Positions 6,292 to 9,093 of a DNA stretch of 9,093 nucleotides are shown piece after piece. Made by a program: the position numbers and the translations under genes. Below the pieces are notes generated by a model that was not told the origin of the DNA, did no database searches, and saw nothing but the letters and a program-made list of their open reading frames with translations. The DNA lies in the NCBI GenBank assembly GCA_017477805.1, contig JAFUUM010000151.1, positions 1-9,093 of the forward strand, given 5' to 3'. Within the stretch, counting starts at the first letter, position 1, and the number at the start of each line of letters is the position of its first letter. The DNA comes from Lachnospiraceae bacterium. Lineage in GTDB: Bacteria; Bacillota; Clostridia; Lachnospirales; Lachnospiraceae.

Positions 6292-7284
6292 TTATCCGAA
6301 GTTCTTCAAAAACTCCTTAGCTGCTTCCTTCATCTGCTCCACAACCTCATCCGGGCCGGTGACACGAACGTCATTTCCGAGGGAGAAGATCCAACCGAAG
6401 AACTGCGGGCTGACGTTTACATCCACAAAGAACTCGCTGTGATCTTCATCCACGGGAAAGAAAGTGATGTCCTTTCCGAAGCGGTCGATAAAAACGCCGC
6501 ACATATGATTTGCAATACTGATCTTCACCTTGCAGAGCTCACCTCCGTACATCCCAAAGGTGGACTTGGAATACTTTGCCATATCAAAATCATTGAACAG
6601 CCTTCTGCCGGCTCTTCTCTCTTCCGACAAAGAGATCCGCATCATCTTATCAACACGGTAATGTTTGATCTTGTCATCCGCCTCGTCGTAAGCCACCATG
6701 TAATAATTCTCGTCGTCCCAGATCAGGGCCCAGGGACTCACAAGGATCCATTCGCCGTTATGGGTCGCCACCAGTTTTTTGGAAATGTCCCAGCGGTAAT
6801 ATTTAAAGCGGATCTTCACGTTCTGATTGATGGCGCAGTGGATAAAGTCCACGTTGTAATACACGCTCTCGTTCATGGTCTTTACCCGGTCATTGATAAA
6901 AACCTGACGCTGAAGCTGGGTGGCCTGATGCACGCTGACAAATTTCTTGACTTTGGCGATGAGCTCCTTGGACTTGTTCTGGGTGATGAACTTGGAGGAC
7001 TGGATGGCATCGATGAGGAGTTTTACCTCCGCCAGTTCAAACTCTCTGGCGCCAACATGGTAATACGTATCCCGTCCTACCTGTTCCTTGATGATCTCAA
7101 TCCCGAACTTGTCCGTCATATCCTGAAAGTCGGCATAGATGCTCTTTCGCTCCGCCGTCACATCATACTTCTCCAGTTCCTCAAGGATCTCGGAAATGGT
7201 AAGGCCGTGATCGTCATCCGTCTTTTCCAGCATGATCTGCATCAGGTACGTAAACTTAAATTTCTGATTGGTCCCTCTGGACAT
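6292..7284 (-). CDS. WYL-domain transcriptional regulator (HTH, WYL, WCX)
   Basis: This is a cytoplasmic DNA-binding regulator likely controlled by a small ligand bound to its WYL domain. It has 330 residues, normal for the HTH-WYL-WCX family. A winged helix-turn-helix covers about 8-65 (LTISEILEELEKY, then AERKSIYADF). The WYL domain is at about 140-230, with SPWALIWDDENYYMVAYD at 183-200 and HYRVDKM at 208-214. The C-terminal WCX segment is at about 250-328. The start at ATG 7284 has GGGGGGAG upstream at a good distance. It follows the second chromate-transporter gene by 48 bases on the same strand with no terminator between, so it is probably the last gene of that operon and may regulate it. 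WYL proteins in other bacteria control DNA damage, phage defence and metabolism genes; the target here is an inference. Confidence 0.92.
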   Translation of the reverse strand: MSRGTNQKFKFTYLMQIMLEKTDDDHGLTISEILEELEKYDVTAERKSIYADFQDMTDKFGIEIIKEQVGRDTYYHVGAREFELAEVKLLIDAIQSSKFITQNKSKELIAKVKKFVSVHQATQLQRQVFINDRVKTMNESVYYNVDFIHCAINQNVKIRFKYYRWDISKKLVATHNGEWILVSPWALIWDDENYYMVAYDEADDKIKHYRVDKMMRISLSEERRAGRRLFNDFDMAKYSKSTFGMYGGELCKVKISIANHMCGVFIDRFGKDITFFPVDEDHSEFFVDVNVSPQFFGWIFSLGNDVRVTGPDEVVEQMKEAAKEFLKNFG

Positions 7285-7332
7285 AATTCTCCCCCCTAAT
7301 ACCCGGCATCGTTTTCTTGGATCCCGTATACT

Positions 7333-7896
7333 TTAAAACCCATAAACTGCAACTCCCAGGACCGCCGAAACGACGATCAGCATGATGGGAGTCATTTTCT
7401 TTTTCAACACCTTCCGTGACCCAAAATAAAGCAGCATCAGAACAAAGGTCAGGATCAGCGGCCACATATCCGCAGTCTCTTCAAACAGCGGCGACAACAT
7501 GTTCTTAAAGATCATATAGGCACCCATGGCCGCAATGATCCCGGCGATACAGGGCTTTAATCCCCGGAGCACTGCCTGGACATACTTGTTCCCAAGAGCT
7601 TTCCGCATAAGGATCATGATCATCAGGATGATAAAAAAGGCAGGAAGGACCACCGCCGTGGTTGCCAGTATCCCGCCAAGGAGCCCCGCCTTGCTGCTGC
7701 CCACATAGGTTGCAAGATTGACCATGATGGGGCCGGGCGTGCTCTCGCTGATGGCGATCATGTTCGTCAGCGCCTCATCATCCAGCCATCCGTAGGAAAG
7801 GACAACATCCCGGATCAGGGGGATCGCTGCGTAAGCACCGCCGAAGGAGAATAATCCCACCGTCAAAAATCCGATCAAAAGTTCAACATAGATCAT
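7333..7896 (-). CDS. Short-chain chromate transporter family protein, second subunit
   Basis: This is one half-size CHR-family membrane protein of 187 residues with about five or six hydrophobic segments. CHR proteins export chromate in characterised cases; the natural substrate of this pair is not shown. The family signatures are visible: LFSFGGAYAAIPLI (15-28) and ESTPGPIMVNLATYVG (51-66). Its ATG at 7896 overlaps the stop codon of the preceding gene in ATGA, so the two are translationally coupled, with GAAGGAAA serving as ribosome binding site. Paired short-chain CHR proteins are known in Firmicutes to work together, each supplying one half of the long-chain ChrA. It is followed after 48 bases by the WYL regulator. 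Confidence 0.9.
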   Translation of the reverse strand: MIYVELLIGFLTVGLFSFGGAYAAIPLIRDVVLSYGWLDDEALTNMIAISESTPGPIMVNLATYVGSSKAGLLGGILATTAVVLPAFFIILMIMILMRKALGNKYVQAVLRGLKPCIAGIIAAMGAYMIFKNMLSPLFEETADMWPLILTFVLMLLYFGSRKVLKKKMTPIMLIVVSAVLGVAVYGF

Positions 7897-8465
7897 TTTC
7901 CTTCACCGCCTTTCCCAGCGGGTACGCCTTCGATCACAAAAACCGTCAGGCTGACCACCGCAGCGATCAGCATCAGAAAGATGGAGGAAAAGTTCCAGGC
8001 AAAGATGCTGATCAGCATCATAGCCGTAAAAGAACAACCCTGGATCACGCAGGGAAGCGGTTTCTTTTTCATCTTAAGGAACATATTCAAACCGGCATCC
8101 AGGATCAGGATCCCCACTGCGATCCGGATTCCCTTAAATGCATTTGCGATCCAGAGGATCTCCAGAAAGTGATCCAAGAACCTGGAAATCAGGTAAATGA
8201 TGAGAAAGGAAGGGAGCACCACCCCGAAGGTTGCCGCAATGGCTCCCAGGATGCCTCTTTGCTTGTACCCGACGTAAGTCGCGCAGTTGATGGCAATGGG
8301 GCCCGGGGTGGATTCCGCGATCACCGTAACATCCATCATCTCATCGTGGGTGATCCACTTTTTCTGCTCCACACAGATGTTTTCTATGATCGAGATCATG
8401 GCGTAACCACCGCCAAAAGTAAACAGGCCGATCTTTGCAAAGGTCAAAAATAAAGTCAGTACCAT
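7893..8465 (-). CDS. Short-chain chromate transporter family protein, first subunit
   Basis: This is the partner half of the CHR-family transporter, a membrane protein of 190 residues from ATG 8465. An in-frame GTG at 8486 would lengthen it by seven residues, but GGAGAG at 8474-8479 lies eight bases before the ATG and the protein then opens with the usual LFLTFAKIGLFTFGGGYAM. The second signature, ESTPGPIAINCATYVG, is at 51-66. A Lys/Gly-rich tail ends in the 4-base overlap with the second subunit. The upstream GNAT remnant stops five bases before this start, and its last codons contain the ribosome binding site, so expression may be coupled. Chromate export is the named family activity; another anion remains possible. 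Confidence 0.9.
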   Translation of the reverse strand: MVLTLFLTFAKIGLFTFGGGYAMISIIENICVEQKKWITHDEMMDVTVIAESTPGPIAINCATYVGYKQRGILGAIAATFGVVLPSFLIIYLISRFLDHFLEILWIANAFKGIRIAVGILILDAGLNMFLKMKKKPLPCVIQGCSFTAMMLISIFAWNFSSIFLMLIAAVVSLTVFVIEGVPAGKGGEGK

Positions 8466-8470
8466 TATCG

Positions 8471-8698
8471 TTACTCTCCACACCACTGGAACGCCGTCCG
8501 TGGTTCACCGTTTTTCAGATAAATGATACCACGTCTGGAAAAACCGTGCTTTGCAAGAACGCTCTGCATCACCTTGTTTTCCGCATGGGTATCGATGCGG
8601 ATATTGTCCGCGTATCCCTTGCAGTGCTCCATGGCGGCACGAAAGATCCCCATGATCACCTCAAACTCTTCCTGCCTCGCTTTTCGAACGCTTAACAT
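8471..8698 (-). pseudogene. GNAT acetyltransferase remnant with internal in-frame deletion
   Basis: The 75-residue frame joins two ends of a GNAT N-acetyltransferase. Residues 1-19 (MLSVRKARQEEFEVIMGIF) resemble the family N-terminus, and from about residue 23 on (NIRIDTHAENKVMQSVL, HGFSRRGIIYLKNGEPRTAF) it resembles the C-terminus. Relatives are around 160 residues, so roughly 80-90 residues are absent, including the acetyl-CoA binding motif (R/QxxGxG/A). It is therefore unlikely to be an active acetyltransferase. The frame is intact across the junction. ATG 8698 has GGAGAG (8704-8709) five bases upstream; an in-frame ATG at 8725 has no such site. Its final codons carry the ribosome binding site of the first CHR gene, which may explain why the frame survives. 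The family call comes from recall of conserved motifs, not an alignment. Confidence 0.72.
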
Positions 8699-8740
8699 TT
8701 TTTCTCTCCGCGCTTTCTTCCCCATTTATCACGCATTTTC

Positions 8741-8787
8741 ATTATACTCTGCCAATTATAAATTTTTTTATAAACTTACACTGTCAA
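8741..8787 (-). promoter_or_regulatory. AT-rich candidate promoter region for the GNAT remnant/ChrA/WYL operon
   Basis: On the minus strand a perfect TTGACA (8782-8787) is followed by TTTATA (8757-8762, 19-base spacing), TATAAT (8755-8760, 21-base spacing) and another TATAAT (8741-8746). No pair has the ideal 17 bases, so the exact promoter is unclear. The region lies between the HAD terminator and the first gene and has no other obvious function. Confidence 0.35.
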
Positions 8788-8796
8788 AATAGATTT

Positions 8797-8826
8797 GGAG
8801 CGCATCACAGCAATGTGGTGCGCTCC
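8797..8826 (-). terminator. Hairpin terminator following the HAD hydrolase gene
   Basis: GGAGCGCATCAC (8797-8808) pairs with GTGGTGCGCTCC (8815-8826), giving 12 pairs with one G-T and a 6-base loop. On the minus strand it is followed by AAATCTATTTT, a moderate T-rich run. It lies 22 bases past the HAD stop, and its downstream tract abuts the TTGACA of the next candidate promoter. The rightward flank TCTTTATGTTCTTT is also T-rich, but no rightward gene precedes it. Confidence 0.7.
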
Positions 8827-8848
8827 TCTTTATGTTCTTTCCATCAGC

Positions 8849-9093
8849 TTATTTGCAAAATGATAATACATCCGATTGATGCCCGGCATGATCAAATTCA
8901 TCCAAAATGGGACAAGGTATGTGCGGCTCAAATGCCAGATCATGAAACCAGGTGCACTGAAGCGGATGCATGCCGGCATCTCTGGCAGCATATAACTCTT
9001 TTGATCCGCCGTCTCCGACATAAAGACACTCCTCTGCCTTTACATCAAGCAGCTCCGTCATCTTTATGTATAATTCGAGATCAGGCTTACAGA
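8849..9093 (-). CDS. HAD-family hydrolase, C-terminal part (5' end beyond window)
   Basis: The frame is open from the right edge to a stop at 8849, giving about 81 visible residues. It begins CKPDLELYIK, whose KPD supplies the motif III lysine, and continues to CLYVGDGGSKELYAARDAGM, the motif IV acidic segment (VGDG) of haloacid dehalogenase-type phosphatases. The nucleophile DxD motif lies outside the window. The internal ATG at 9061 is not the start, since the conserved KPD precedes it. The family acts on phosphorylated small molecules such as sugar phosphates or phosphoglycolate; the substrate cannot be told. The tail (HIPCPILDEFDH) is not one I can assign to a subfamily. Confidence 0.88.
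   Translation of the reverse strand, partial: CKPDLELYIKMTELLDVKAEECLYVGDGGSKELYAARDAGMHPLQCTWFHDLAFEPHIPCPILDEFDHAGHQSDVLSFCK

Noticed and set aside
6439..7299. 286-codon open frame on the plus strand opposite the WYL regulator
   Set aside because: It has no family motif or good ribosome binding site and runs antisense to a clear HTH-WYL-WCX protein.
8830..9021. 63-codon minus-strand frame overlapping the HAD hydrolase
   Set aside because: It is another frame of the HAD region; the KPD and VGDG motifs are in the 8849 frame.

Overview
The window looks like an ordinary chromosomal segment of a Gram-positive anaerobe of the Clostridia, probably Lachnospiraceae-like. That is an inference from strong GGAGG-type ribosome binding sites, a lipoprotein signal peptide on the solute-binding protein, the PAS-like/GGDEF architecture, a paired short-chain ChrA and a WYL regulator. 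No tRNA, rRNA, CRISPR array, insertion sequence or phage gene was recognised.

Layout. (1) 1-2400, minus strand: a polar amino acid ABC importer operon read ATPase, then lipoprotein binding protein, then permease. The permease runs off the left edge. The operon is preceded by a near-consensus promoter, a terminator-like hairpin directly behind it, and a second stable hairpin just before the ribosome binding site (2401-2643). (2) 2644-4680, minus strand: a membrane diguanylate cyclase with about seven transmembrane helices, two tandem PAS-like modules and a GGDEF domain without an I-site. (3) 4870-6222, plus strand: a soluble chemoreceptor with a C-terminal zinc-binding CZB domain, divergent from the cyclase across 189 bp. 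(4) 6244-6281: a strong bidirectional terminator between converging genes. (5) 6292-8698, minus strand: a compact group read as a GNAT acetyltransferase remnant with its middle missing, two short-chain chromate-transporter-family proteins overlapping by 4 bp, and a WYL regulator. (6) 8849-9093, minus strand: the C-terminal part of a HAD hydrolase, followed by a hairpin terminator.

How the parts fit. The importer is a self-contained uptake system for an amino acid of unknown identity. The cyclase and the CZB chemoreceptor are divergent signalling genes that would link environmental sensing to c-di-GMP and to motility; a functional link is inferred from position only. The ChrA pair probably forms a hetero-oligomeric anion transporter, and the WYL protein at the end of the same transcript is its likeliest regulator.

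I found no clearly new biological system. The points most worth a second look are the possible attenuator leader of the importer operon, the internally deleted GNAT gene whose end carries the ChrA ribosome binding site, and the linkage of a WYL regulator to a ChrA pair.
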